IMG/VR virus record: IMGVR_UViG_3300045996_004119
Location: 1 to 64,000 of that record
Reading direction: 5' to 3' (one strand)
Origin: a virus
DNA length: 64,000 nucleotides
Of the stretch, positions 39,111-47,705 are shown piece by piece (positions within the stretch are counted from its first letter, which is position 1; the number at the start of each line of letters is the position of its first letter). The notes beneath the pieces were generated by a model, which was given only the letters and a program-made list of their open reading frames with translations, made no database searches and was not told the origin of the DNA. A program made the translations under genes and the position numbers.

Positions 39111-41620
39111 GGCGCAAGAGCAACCTGGCCAAGGTCCTGCGGCTCGAGCCGAAGAAGGGGGCCGTCCCGCCGAACAACGTCGACGCCGAGGCGGCCGTGC
39201 TGTCGCAGGTTCTGCTTCACCCGGAGACGCTCGACGAAGTCGTCGATCTACTGAAGCCAGATCACTTCTACTCGTTCTCGAACTCCAAGGTGTTCGAGGC
39301 CATGATGGAGCTCGCCGGAACCGGCGCCGCCATTGACGTTGTGTCCGTGGCCGCTTGGCTTCAGGCAAGGGAGCTGTACCACAGGGTCGGCGGCATGGAG
39401 TACATGCTGCTGCTTCGAGACAGCATCCCGTCGTATGGCAAAAGCATCACGACGCACGCGAAGATCGTCCACGACCTGTGGCGGATCCGGGAGCTCGCCA
39501 TCGCGTGTCACCGCGGCGCCGCTGGCTGCTACGGCGACGTCGGCGACGTGCAGGCGTACGTCGACGACGTCGAGCAGTCGATTTACGACATCGCCCACGT
39601 GAGCGCGACGAACGACGCGCAGCCGATCGGCGCTGTCCTCCAGGATGCGTTCCGCGAGATCGTCGCCGTGGCCGAGAGCGGCGGGCGCATCTCCGGTCTG
39701 CCGACGGGGTACTACGATCTCGACGAGATGCTGGCCGGTCTCCATGGGGGGGACGTGACCGTCGTCGCCGGCCGACCCGGAATGGGCAAAGCGCAGCCTC
39801 TTGAGGCCAAGGTCCTCACGCCGATCGGCTGGAGGCTCATGGGTTCTCTCCAGGTCGGCGACCTCGTGATCGGTGCCGACGGTGCGTCCCACCGGATCAC
39901 AGGCGTATTCGACCGCGGCGAGCTCGACGTGTACCGCGTCACAACATCGGACGGCGCGAGCACGGAGTGCTGCGACGAGCACCTCTGGTTGACGCGGAAC
40001 CGCTCGGAGCGCCGGCGTGGCGTTCCGGGGGGCGTCCGGAAGCTCCGAGAGATCCGTGCGACCCTGGAGCGCGCAGCAAGCGGCGGGCTCAACCACAGCA
40101 TCCAGTTCATGAGGCCGGCGGAGTTCGAGCCGGTCGGCGATCTGCCAATCGACCCGTACCTCATGGGGATCTACCTCGGCGACGGGTGCGGCTCGGGGCG
40201 CCGGGTTGGCATCGACAACCCGGAGGCCGACATCCGCGAGCGCGTGAGGGAGCTCCTGCCGAAAGGTGACGCACTTACCGAGGCGCCGGACGGGCTGCAC
40301 ATGCGCATCAGGCGCGAGAAGCGCACAGGCGTCCAGAGCAACACGAGGGCATCGCTCGAGGCCATGGGGCTCACTGGGCGACGATCGTGGGAGAAGTTCA
40401 TCCCGGAGGTCTACCTGCGCGCGCCCGTCGCCGACCGCGTGGCCCTGCTCCAAGGGCTCTGCGACACCGACGGCTACGTCGTGCAGCCGAAGATCGTGGA
40501 GTACACGACGACCTCGCCTGCGCTCCTGGCCGGCCTGGAGTTCCTCGTCGGGTCGCTCGGTGGGCGCTTCACGTGGACCGAGAAGGATGCCCACTACACC
40601 AAGGCGGACGGCGCGCGGGTGCCAACGCGGAAGGCATATCGCGCCCTCATCAGCTTCCCCGGCGGGCACGTCACGCCGGTGTCGTCGCAGAAGCACCTGG
40701 CGAGATGGGCCGGTGGCCGCGTCCGCATCAGCGAGCGCTTCATTCAGCGCGTGGAGTACGTCGGGAAGAAGGCGTGCCGCTGCATCGCCGTCGACGCAGC
40801 GGACCACCTCTACGTGACCGACGGGTTCCTGGTGACGCACAATACGTCCAAGGTTTTGAACATTGCCGTCAACGTCGCGTCGCCGCGCGAGGAGCGCCGC
40901 GAGCACGGCGAGATGGCGACGGTCCCTGGTGAGGCGGCCGTGGTGTTCTCGCTCGAGATGCCGCGCGACCAGTTGGGCAAGCGCATGCTGTGCACCGAGG
41001 CGCGCGTCGACCTTGGCAAGCTCCGTCGCGGCAGGCTTCAGCCGGCCGACTGGAACAAGCTGACCGAAGCCGCAGCGCGCCTCGGCCCGCTACCGGTGAT
41101 CATCGAGGACACGCCAGGGCTGGGCCTCATGGAGATCCGCGCCCGCGTCAGGCGGCATCAGGCAACCTGCGCGCGGAACGGCATCAAGCTCGGGCTCGTG
41201 GTGATCGACTACCTACAGCTCATGCAGGGGCGAGAGGACGCCCGGAGCCGCGAGGAGGAGATCGGCGAGATTTCCCGCGGGCTGAAGCGGCTCGCGAAGG
41301 AGCTCAAGGTGCCGGTCATTGTGCTGTCGCAGCTGAACCGGGAGGTCGAGAAGCGGAGCGCCAAGACGAAGCGCCCTCAGCTCTCGGACCTCCGCGAGTC
41401 GGGCGCGATCGAGCAGGACGCCGACAACATCATCTTCATCACGCGCCGAGATTACTACGAGCAGGAGGACACGCCGAACGACTGGAAAGGGATCGCGGAG
41501 ATCGACGTGGCCAAGCAGCGCAACGGTGCCACCGGCCGCATCTACATGCGCTTTGACGCGTCGTGTACTCGGTTCGATAACCTGGCGCGCGAGGACTGGC
41601 CGCAGACTTCATGGGATTGA
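39107..41620 (+). CDS. dnaB: DnaB-type replicative helicase containing an intein
   Basis: An 837-codon gene. The host protein (486 residues after splicing) is a DnaB helicase: N-terminal domain VDAEAAVLSQVLLHPETLDE, Walker A GRPGMGK completed by T-S after the intein, FSLEMPRDQL, Walker B LGLVVIDYLQLM, SQLNREVEKR and the DLRESGAIEQDADNIIF block. It unwinds the phage fork on ssDNA. An intein (residues 229-579) breaks the Walker A motif, so no ATPase forms until splicing. GTG start; the overlap with the upstream gene (GTGA) supports it. Confidence 0.95.
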   Translation: MRRKSNLAKVLRLEPKKGAVPPNNVDAEAAVLSQVLLHPETLDEVVDLLKPDHFYSFSNSKVFEAMMELAGTGAAIDVVSVAAWLQARELYHRVGGMEYMLLLRDSIPSYGKSITTHAKIVHDLWRIRELAIACHRGAAGCYGDVGDVQAYVDDVEQSIYDIAHVSATNDAQPIGAVLQDAFREIVAVAESGGRISGLPTGYYDLDEMLAGLHGGDVTVVAGRPGMGKAQPLEAKVLTPIGWRLMGSLQVGDLVIGADGASHRITGVFDRGELDVYRVTTSDGASTECCDEHLWLTRNRSERRRGVPGGVRKLREIRATLERAASGGLNHSIQFMRPAEFEPVGDLPIDPYLMGIYLGDGCGSGRRVGIDNPEADIRERVRELLPKGDALTEAPDGLHMRIRREKRTGVQSNTRASLEAMGLTGRRSWEKFIPEVYLRAPVADRVALLQGLCDTDGYVVQPKIVEYTTTSPALLAGLEFLVGSLGGRFTWTEKDAHYTKADGARVPTRKAYRALISFPGGHVTPVSSQKHLARWAGGRVRISERFIQRVEYVGKKACRCIAVDAADHLYVTDGFLVTHNTSKVLNIAVNVASPREERREHGEMATVPGEAAVVFSLEMPRDQLGKRMLCTEARVDLGKLRRGRLQPADWNKLTEAAARLGPLPVIIEDTPGLGLMEIRARVRRHQATCARNGIKLGLVVIDYLQLMQGREDARSREEEIGEISRGLKRLAKELKVPVIVLSQLNREVEKRSAKTKRPQLSDLRESGAIEQDADNIIFITRRDYYEQEDTPNDWKGIAEIDVAKQRNGATGRIYMRFDASCTRFDNLAREDWPQTSWD
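39791..40843 (+). other. Class 3 intein with LAGLIDADG homing endonuclease
   Basis: A 351-residue intein from Ala229 to Asn579, with Thr580 as the +1 residue. It starts with Ala, not Cys or Ser, and shows the class 3 WCT set: Trp294 in HLWLT (block B), Cys559 in RCIAVD (block F) and Thr577 in VTHN (block G). Two dodecapeptide motifs, LMGIYLGDG (352-360) and LLQGLCDTDG (447-456), give an intact-looking homing endonuclease. The insertion is at the P-loop, the usual DnaB-b site. It can spread to intein-free dnaB alleles. Confidence 0.9.
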
Positions 41621-41630
41621 CCATCTCGCC

Positions 41631-41658
41631 TTGCACGCCCAACCCCACCTGCTAAACA
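41631..41658 (+). promoter_or_regulatory. Weak promoter candidate before the membrane peptide gene
   Basis: -35 TTGCAC, 16-base spacer, -10 TAAACA in the 81-base gap after dnaB. Matches are partial; listed because a gap of this size is rare here and the genes behind it are accessory. Confidence 0.25.
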
Positions 41659-41701
41659 GCCATTGCGCAGCCGGGCGACCGTGAGCGCGGAGGAGACATG
41701 A

Positions 41702-41797
41702 ATGTCGACGGCTGAGGCCATCGTGGAAGTCACCAAGATCGTTGGGACGGTGACGTTGGTGCTAGGGATTTTCTGGTTCATCGGGAGGCGCGATTGA
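41702..41797 (+). CDS. Micro-membrane protein (31 aa)
   Basis: A 31-residue peptide with a clear hydrophobic helix (IVGTVTLVLGIFWFIGRRD). GGAGGAG lies seven bases before the ATG, so translation is likely. Its TGA overlaps the TTG start of the squalene-synthase-like gene, so the two are translationally coupled. That is notable because isoprenoid synthases act on membrane-soluble products; a functional link is speculative. Confidence 0.6.
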   Translation: MSTAEAIVEVTKIVGTVTLVLGIFWFIGRRD

Positions 41798-42705
41798 GCC
41801 TCGCCACACCCGCTCTCCACGACATCGCCTCCTCGTCGCACCATCGCGACAGCGACGACCGGCTCAAGGACGCCGACAACCTCGCCTTCCTCGCCGGGCA
41901 GCCTGCCGACGTGCGCGCGGCGTGGCTTCCCGTATGCGGCGTCCTCCGCGAGCTCGACCGCATCATCGAGGCGGCGCGCCTCGACCGCGACCACGGCCGC
42001 CTGGAGCGCCTCCGCGAGGCATGGAACGCGCTCTGGACCGAGGGGCGCGTCCTCCCCAGCGACGAGGCGCGGGTTCTGCGGCGCGCTCGGGAGCTCTGGC
42101 TCGCCGACGAGAGCATCTCGGCCGTGGTGGCTGGTGCGTCCTTCGACGAGTACCTGGAGGCGGTCGTCGAGTACAGCCGGCCGGGCGTGGAGTTCCAGAG
42201 CCTCTGGGAGCACAACCGGATGCTCCTGCGCATCTCAGGCTCGATGTTTCGGCTGTTCCCGTTCGTGCAGCCGCACCAGCTTCGCGCGATCGGGCACTTC
42301 GGCGCCTTGGACCACTTCTTCAACAACCTCCGCGACATCCAGGAGGACGCCGAGGCGGAGCTCGTGTTCTTTCCGCGCGAGGTACTGGACCGCTTCGGCG
42401 TGCGGCGCGGGCACATCTCCACCGGGCGCGCCGTGGGCACACCGGAGTTCCGCGCGATGATGACGTGGTGGCTCGACGAGTACCTCCCGCAGGTGCGCGT
42501 GTGCGCGCGACCGTTCGTCGCCGCCGAGGACCTGCGCCCGTCGGTCGCGGCGCTGCGGGCGCACTCCCTGCGCCGGTACGCGCGCGTCGAGCGTGTGCTG
42601 CGGGGGCTGGACTTCGACTACCGGGCTTTCCCGCAGGTGTACGAGGCCGAGGTGCGGCGGGAGATCGGGGAGATGGCGCTGGGCGCGAAGGAGGTAACTG
42701 CATGA
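41794..42705 (+). CDS. Squalene/phytoene synthase-like protein
   Basis: A 303-residue all-helical protein. The segment GALDHFFNNLRDIQEDAEAE followed by LVFFPREVLDRFGV (residues 170-203) matches the second Asp-rich region of head-to-head isoprenoid synthases (N-x-L-R-D-V-x-E-D ... Y-L-P ... F-G-V), including D181 and D185. Residues 55-59 read DRIIE, a DxxxE in place of the first DxxxD. LWEHNRMLLRISGSMFRLFP (137-156) fits the Y-x-x-x-V-A-G-x-x-G helix. Catalysis needs both motifs, so the enzyme may be altered or only share the fold. TTG start inferred from TTGA overlap. Such a gene is not a normal phage function. Confidence 0.5.
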   Translation: MSLATPALHDIASSSHHRDSDDRLKDADNLAFLAGQPADVRAAWLPVCGVLRELDRIIEAARLDRDHGRLERLREAWNALWTEGRVLPSDEARVLRRARELWLADESISAVVAGASFDEYLEAVVEYSRPGVEFQSLWEHNRMLLRISGSMFRLFPFVQPHQLRAIGHFGALDHFFNNLRDIQEDAEAELVFFPREVLDRFGVRRGHISTGRAVGTPEFRAMMTWWLDEYLPQVRVCARPFVAAEDLRPSVAALRAHSLRRYARVERVLRGLDFDYRAFPQVYEAEVRREIGEMALGAKEVTA

Positions 42706-43049
42706 AGGCGAACGAGTTCTGCTACTGGCTGCAAGGGTACTTCGAGATCTGCGAGGCGCAGGGACTCTCGACGAAGCTCGATGGGGCGGCGGCGCGCTGC
42801 ATCGAGGCGCACCTGTCGCTTGTTGCGAAGGTGGAACCGGATCACAGCAACGTCTTCGTCGCGTGGCTGAATGACCACCTGAGGAAGCCGAGCCCGGTGG
42901 GGCCTGACGCGGTCCTGATCCGCCGGTTCCTCGCTGCGCAGTTCCAGCACGTGATCGACCCGTCGTACGGCGGCGACCAGATGGCGCTGGGGAAGATCCA
43001 TGGGACCGGCGGCCAGAGCTGGCCGACCGACGGGTTGATCCGGTGCTGA
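42702..43049 (+). CDS. Conserved phage protein with ANEFCYWLQG start
   Basis: A 115-residue protein. The front KANEFCYWLQGYFEICEAQG is a motif seen at the start of many small proteins of unrelated tailed phages; function unknown. The centre (DHSNVFVAWLNDHL) is helical. ATGA overlap with the gene upstream. Confidence 0.65.
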   Translation: MKANEFCYWLQGYFEICEAQGLSTKLDGAAARCIEAHLSLVAKVEPDHSNVFVAWLNDHLRKPSPVGPDAVLIRRFLAAQFQHVIDPSYGGDQMALGKIHGTGGQSWPTDGLIRC

Positions 43050-43060
43050 GGGAGGCCAGG

Positions 43061-46000
43061 ATGCACTGCGATCTGACGATCCGAGGCGCCACGCCGGAGC
43101 AGGCTGAGGGCGCCGTCAGCCCGAACGACCGCGAGCGCATCGGACGCGTGGTCCGCGAGATCTGGATCGACTGGGCCCGCGAGCAGCCGAGCCCGAAGCC
43201 GACGTGGCTCCTGCCGTGGGAGGACCTGACCGACACGTACCGGGAGGCTGGCTGCCGCATCGGGGAGCAGCTCTTCTCGATGGGGCTCATGGCCGGGCGC
43301 GCCGTGGGAGAGGAGGAGGTCGAGGCGCTGCGGAAGCGGGTGGCGGAGCTGGAGTTCACTCGCGACGAGCTCACCGGCATCCAGCAGGGCGACAGCGTCG
43401 TGGATGCGGCCGCGAAGGCGGAGAGCGTCGCCCTCCCGAAGCAACTGTCGGAGGCGCGCGCGGAAGCGACGACGCTGCGGGAGGACGTCGAGCGCTGGCG
43501 CAAGACCAACGGCGATATCGGAGCGGCCCTCGGGGTGAAGCCTGGCGAGGCCGTGCGCGACGCCGCAACCCGCGTCATCGCAGAGCGCGACCGCATCCAG
43601 CGCGACTGGGAGCAGCAAGGCGCGATGCTGCATGAGATCGAGGCCCGAGTGGCCGAACTCGACGCGACGTGCGATCGGGTGTGGGACGCGCTCGGCGCCA
43701 TCCGGACTGGCGAGGATCTGGCGGATGCCGTGGCGCGGCGCCTGGAGGAGGCGAGCGCGGATGCCGCCCCGGATGCCGTATCCCCGCTCCGGCCGGCGGA
43801 GGACATCGCGCGGGAGATGGTGGGCTGCGCCGTCGAGCGCTTCGGTGGCGACTGGGGCTTCACGGTCTGGACCAAGGGCACAGACGGTCGAGACGTCGAT
43901 CTGGTCGTCGATGGGTACGTGCGCGAGGAGTCGGCGAACCGCGACAGCAACAGCCTGCGCAAGACGATCGTGGACATCATCGAGCGCAGCCGCGCCGAGG
44001 GCAAGCGCGCGCCCGTCGAGGCGCCCCGCGTGGCGGCGGTGGTCGGGCCTCACATCTGCCGAGCCCACGACCGCGAGGTGTTCGTCGGCGATCGCGATGG
44101 GCTCAAGGGCTGCGACGAGACAAGCCCGCGCTTCTGGCACTGCACCATCCACCTGAACGGCGAGCACGTCGCGCTGGCCGGCAACGAGGTTTGCGCGCGC
44201 TGGCCCATCGCGCCGGCGCAGGATGAGCCGCAGGCGGCGAGCGAGGGCCGTGTGACCGGTTCGTATTGCGAAGTCGAGATGTCCTGGCCGCGCGGCGCGC
44301 AACCCGACTTGCTGGCGCTCGATGCCGCATGGCTCGTCGGGGCACCGGGCGCCCGTCAACCCGGATACATCCAGTCGCTCTACAGCCATCCCGCCGGGTT
44401 GCGCCTCGCGATGCCCAAAGACGCCGACCCCCGCGCCGTGCTCGCGACCGTGGCCGAGCTGTTGGGCCTGCAGGACCAGCAAGACGAAGCGCGCGCCCTG
44501 TCCGATCTCCGGCGCGCGCACCACGCAGAGCGTGACGACGAGCCCGCGAACATCGACGACCGTTGGCAGCACCGCCGAGAGCGGCTGTCGCGCGACACGC
44601 ACGGATCCGCGAGTGCGTTCGAGCGCGCCTATCTCCACGGGATGAGGGACGCATACACCGTGGCCGGCGTCGAGATGCGGCGGGCGCGTGGGCAGGCCGA
44701 GCGCGAGCTCGGCAACCCTGCCGTGCTCAAGCACTGGTCGGACCGGACGCCCGACGAGATCGAGCGGTGGGCCGAGGAGGCCGAGGGCGACAACCCACGT
44801 CACGCGTCGTGGTGCCGCGGCGTCGCCGCTGGCATCCGCGAGGGTGAGCGGCGGGCCGGCGAGGCGTGGCAGCGCGCGACCGAGGCGGGCTCGCCGGCGG
44901 GCGCTGCTGGAGCGATGGCCGGGTTCCGCGCGCGCAACAGGGCCTGGCAGGACGCGACGGGCGTTGAGCAGCCGGAGTATGTGCAAGCCGCGAAGGCATC
45001 TCTCGTCGAGCGCGCGATCACGCAGCTCGAGGTCGGGATCGCGGAAGGCGAGCGCCGCGCCGAGGAGAAGGCGCGCCTCGATGTCGAGCGCGCCGTGGCC
45101 GCCGAAGCCGCACGGGGCGACGCGGCGAGGCTCGAGGTGCACGAGAAGTACCTTGCGACGGCGCGGGAGCTCGTGACCGACTGGGAAGAGCGGCGCACGA
45201 ACAACATCGCTGGACGCGACGACACCAATCTTTCGCGGTTCACCCGCGATCGGCTTGGGGCGAAGGCGGACGCGCGCGAGACCTGCATCAACGATCTCCG
45301 CGCCGCATTCAACCTCTCCGACAACAAGCCGCCGACGGGGGGAGAGCCGGCGCCGGTGGACAATGGGCCAGCGCATGGTCCAGGGTGCGACGTGCGCGCC
45401 GACAGGACGCAATGCGCGTTCGACTGCCCGAAGCGGCGCGCCGACATGGCCAAGCGATCGGAGGCTGTTGCGGATCGCGCAACTACTCACGTCGAGCCCG
45501 CGCAGCAGTCGACCGACGAGCGCCCGGGGCTCGCCGCCGGGCAGACGTGGCGCGACGTTAGCGGGGCCGAGTACCTGATCCAGGAACGCGAGGAGCGCAC
45601 GCCTTGTTCTACGCTGTTCGCCGTCTCCGCGGGCGGTGGCCTCGTGCCCATGTACCGCGCCGACGCGCCGAGCGGCTGGACCATCGTGTCCGACGCGCCC
45701 GCCGCCGAGCGCTGGCGGCCGGGCGCCGTGTGGGAGCGCATCGGCGAGCGTGTCACGGTGCGCGATTCGAGCGACGATGAGATCGTGTTCTGCGAGCATG
45801 GCTGGTGCACGGATCGGCACCTGATGACCGAGCGGAACGGCTGGCGCTACGTCGGCCCCGGCGCGGCGTCGGGTGGCAACGGCATGGAGGCAGACGGAGC
45901 GCAGATCGAAGCGCCTCTTGGGGCTCAACCTGAAACACCAAACGTGCCAACCTCCTGTCAAGTTATTCCGTCGGGAGCGGAGAGTTCTACGGGCGCAGGA

Positions 46001-46630
46001 TGCTCGGGGCCAGCGCCCGTCGTCCCCGGCAAGCCCTCTGCCGAGGAGCGCGCCGCCGTGCAGCAGCAAGTGGACATCGGCGCCGGGGTCACGTCCACGG
46101 CCCCCAGCGGGATGACGCTCGGCGGGGTGTGGGAGGCGCTCAAGCGCGTCGCTCGCGTCGACCGCGAGGAGGCCATGTCCATCGAGCGCGCGCACGCGGA
46201 CGGCATCGTCGAAGGGCTCCGCCGCGCCAGGGACATCGCGCGGCGCATGTCGGACGCCGACCGGCTCCAGGCTGTCGACGTCCACGAGATGCACGAGCGG
46301 CTCGACGCGGCCGTGCGCGAGGCAGCGGCCAACGTCGCACCAGCCGACCTGCCCCACGTGGACCGGTCGGCGCTTCTGGGGCTCGCGACGGGGTGGGAGC
46401 GCGCCGACACGCGACTGAGCGCGAAGGCTGCCGACGCGAGGCGAGACGAGGCAACCCGACGCGTATACGAAGGCGAGGCGCGCGGGTTCGCGGTTGCCGC
46501 GCTGGAGCTCCGTCGCCTCCTGGACGCGCCGAGCGGGCCTGGGGGAGAGCGCGCGACCTGCCGCGTCGGTCACGGCGTCGACGACGCCTGCGCGGAGTGC
46601 GCGCCTCGGCGCGCAGGAGGATGGAGATGA
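43061..46630 (+). CDS. Giant mosaic protein of phage micro-domains (1189 aa)
   Basis: A 1189-residue protein, by far the longest in this accessory region. Residues ~80-250 are coiled coil. About 250-330 hold PAEDIAREMV ... TIVDIIERSRAE, also found in the protein at 15872. Residues ~430-480 hold another small domain, and ~480-770 are long charged helices. About 830-940 hold two copies of a small unit (GQTWRDVSGAEYLI, then WRPGAVWERIGERVTV ... NGWRYVG) also present in the 63-residue protein at 51218. The end (~1030-1189) is again helical. It looks assembled from parts that other phages encode separately. GGGAGG before ATG 43061 sets the start. Confidence 0.7.
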   Translation: MHCDLTIRGATPEQAEGAVSPNDRERIGRVVREIWIDWAREQPSPKPTWLLPWEDLTDTYREAGCRIGEQLFSMGLMAGRAVGEEEVEALRKRVAELEFTRDELTGIQQGDSVVDAAAKAESVALPKQLSEARAEATTLREDVERWRKTNGDIGAALGVKPGEAVRDAATRVIAERDRIQRDWEQQGAMLHEIEARVAELDATCDRVWDALGAIRTGEDLADAVARRLEEASADAAPDAVSPLRPAEDIAREMVGCAVERFGGDWGFTVWTKGTDGRDVDLVVDGYVREESANRDSNSLRKTIVDIIERSRAEGKRAPVEAPRVAAVVGPHICRAHDREVFVGDRDGLKGCDETSPRFWHCTIHLNGEHVALAGNEVCARWPIAPAQDEPQAASEGRVTGSYCEVEMSWPRGAQPDLLALDAAWLVGAPGARQPGYIQSLYSHPAGLRLAMPKDADPRAVLATVAELLGLQDQQDEARALSDLRRAHHAERDDEPANIDDRWQHRRERLSRDTHGSASAFERAYLHGMRDAYTVAGVEMRRARGQAERELGNPAVLKHWSDRTPDEIERWAEEAEGDNPRHASWCRGVAAGIREGERRAGEAWQRATEAGSPAGAAGAMAGFRARNRAWQDATGVEQPEYVQAAKASLVERAITQLEVGIAEGERRAEEKARLDVERAVAAEAARGDAARLEVHEKYLATARELVTDWEERRTNNIAGRDDTNLSRFTRDRLGAKADARETCINDLRAAFNLSDNKPPTGGEPAPVDNGPAHGPGCDVRADRTQCAFDCPKRRADMAKRSEAVADRATTHVEPAQQSTDERPGLAAGQTWRDVSGAEYLIQEREERTPCSTLFAVSAGGGLVPMYRADAPSGWTIVSDAPAAERWRPGAVWERIGERVTVRDSSDDEIVFCEHGWCTDRHLMTERNGWRYVGPGAASGGNGMEADGAQIEAPLGAQPETPNVPTSCQVIPSGAESSTGAGCSGPAPVVPGKPSAEERAAVQQQVDIGAGVTSTAPSGMTLGGVWEALKRVARVDREEAMSIERAHADGIVEGLRRARDIARRMSDADRLQAVDVHEMHERLDAAVREAAANVAPADLPHVDRSALLGLATGWERADTRLSAKAADARRDEATRRVYEGEARGFAVAALELRRLLDAPSGPGGERATCRVGHGVDDACAECAPRRAGGWR

Positions 46631-47124
46631 CCGAGACGGCAACACGTTCGCGCCTCCCGACATGGCCAGCCATGCTCGTTGCTGGCGCTGCCATGGCACT
46701 GGCCTCGTACATCGCGAGACCTTCTTGGGGTGACGCCCTCCGGTTTGTCGGCCTCGCCTTTTCAGTGCTCGCCGTGGGCGAAGTGGCGGATGCCGGCATC
46801 GCTCGGCTTCAGGCGTGGACGCTGGCCCGGCTGGAGGCGCGGCGCCGCACGGCGCTCCCCGAGCGCTTCCTCCTCGACGTGCGCGAGATCAGCGGAGGCG
46901 TGCAGCGCAGGGTGCTGACGAGCCTCGGGCCGGAGGCGCTACGCGCACGACGCGAACGGAGGATGAATACGGTGTTCCTGGACATCTGGCCGCCGTGCGA
47001 GCCGGGGATGCACGTCTGGGAGGGCCGCGTCGACGGAGACGCCTGGAAGGGCACATGGCGCCGGCCGACAGTGGCAGAGCTCGCACGGCACGCGGCTGGA
47101 GAGCCGGTCTGGAGGGACGGGTGA
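46627..47124 (+). CDS. Membrane protein (165 aa)
   Basis: A 165-residue protein with two hydrophobic helices (WPAMLVAGAAMALASYI and ALRFVGLAFSVLAVGEV, ~13-55), then a soluble C-terminal part with HVWEGRVDGDAWKGTWRRPT. Role unknown. ATGA overlap upstream, one-base TGATG overlap downstream. Confidence 0.6.
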   Translation: MTETATRSRLPTWPAMLVAGAAMALASYIARPSWGDALRFVGLAFSVLAVGEVADAGIARLQAWTLARLEARRRTALPERFLLDVREISGGVQRRVLTSLGPEALRARRERRMNTVFLDIWPPCEPGMHVWEGRVDGDAWKGTWRRPTVAELARHAAGEPVWRDG

Positions 47125-47705
47125 TGGGACAGCCTGTGAAGATCGGCTTCGACATCGGCGGGGTGCTCTCGAAGTACCCGGACATCCTGCGGCCCGTCGT
47201 CGCGGCGCTGCTCGCGAGCCATCACGTCGAGGTTCACGTGCTCAGCGACATGTTCCCGCACGCGAAGTGCGTGGCCTTCGTGCACGGCAACGGCTTCCAC
47301 GTGCCGCCCGACCGCATCCACTCCTGCGACTACGGCGGCCACGGCGAGCTCTGCAAAGCCGAGAAGATGCGGGAGATCGGCATCGACATGATGCTCGACG
47401 ACTTCCCCGGCTACCTCGCCGAGGGCTGCGCGCTACGGCTGCTGGTGATGCCGGATCCGCGCCGGCCGTACTACCACGACGACTGGAAGACGGACGGCAG
47501 CGAGGGCGACTTCGGGCGCCGTAAGAAGAAGGCGGTGACGGACGGGGCGAAGGCGCACGTCGGCGCCCGCGTCGCGACCGTCGCGACGGCGCAGTGCCGC
47601 CCCATCCACCCCTATGCGGCAGGGGGAGGGCATCTCGGTGATTCGGGAGGGCGCAGCGAGCCGATCGGGCCCGATCCGGGCCTGAAACGAGGCAGATCGC
47701 GATGA
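47124..47705 (+). CDS. HAD-like hydrolase-fold protein
   Basis: A 193-residue protein with a HAD-type arrangement: KIGFDIGGVLSKYPDI (first strand with Asp10), VEVHVLSDMF (motif II-like Ser), CKAEKMREIGIDMMLDDFPG (motif III Lys and motif IV Asp-Asp), then LLVMPDP. The second Asp of the D-x-D pair is Gly, so general acid/base help is missing and the reaction may differ or be slow. The last 60 residues are basic and low-complexity. Substrate unknown. Confidence 0.6.
   Translation: MGQPVKIGFDIGGVLSKYPDILRPVVAALLASHHVEVHVLSDMFPHAKCVAFVHGNGFHVPPDRIHSCDYGGHGELCKAEKMREIGIDMMLDDFPGYLAEGCALRLLVMPDPRRPYYHDDWKTDGSEGDFGRRKKKAVTDGAKAHVGARVATVATAQCRPIHPYAAGGGHLGDSGGRSEPIGPDPGLKRGRSR

Noticed and set aside
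39248-40906. 552-codon minus-strand open frame across the intein
   Set aside because: It is antisense to the well-supported DnaB helicase and intein and has shadow-frame composition.
42842-46699. 1285-codon minus-strand open frame
   Set aside because: Mirror frame of the plus-strand 1189-residue gene and its neighbours; the product shows no domain and the surrounding operon is all plus strand.
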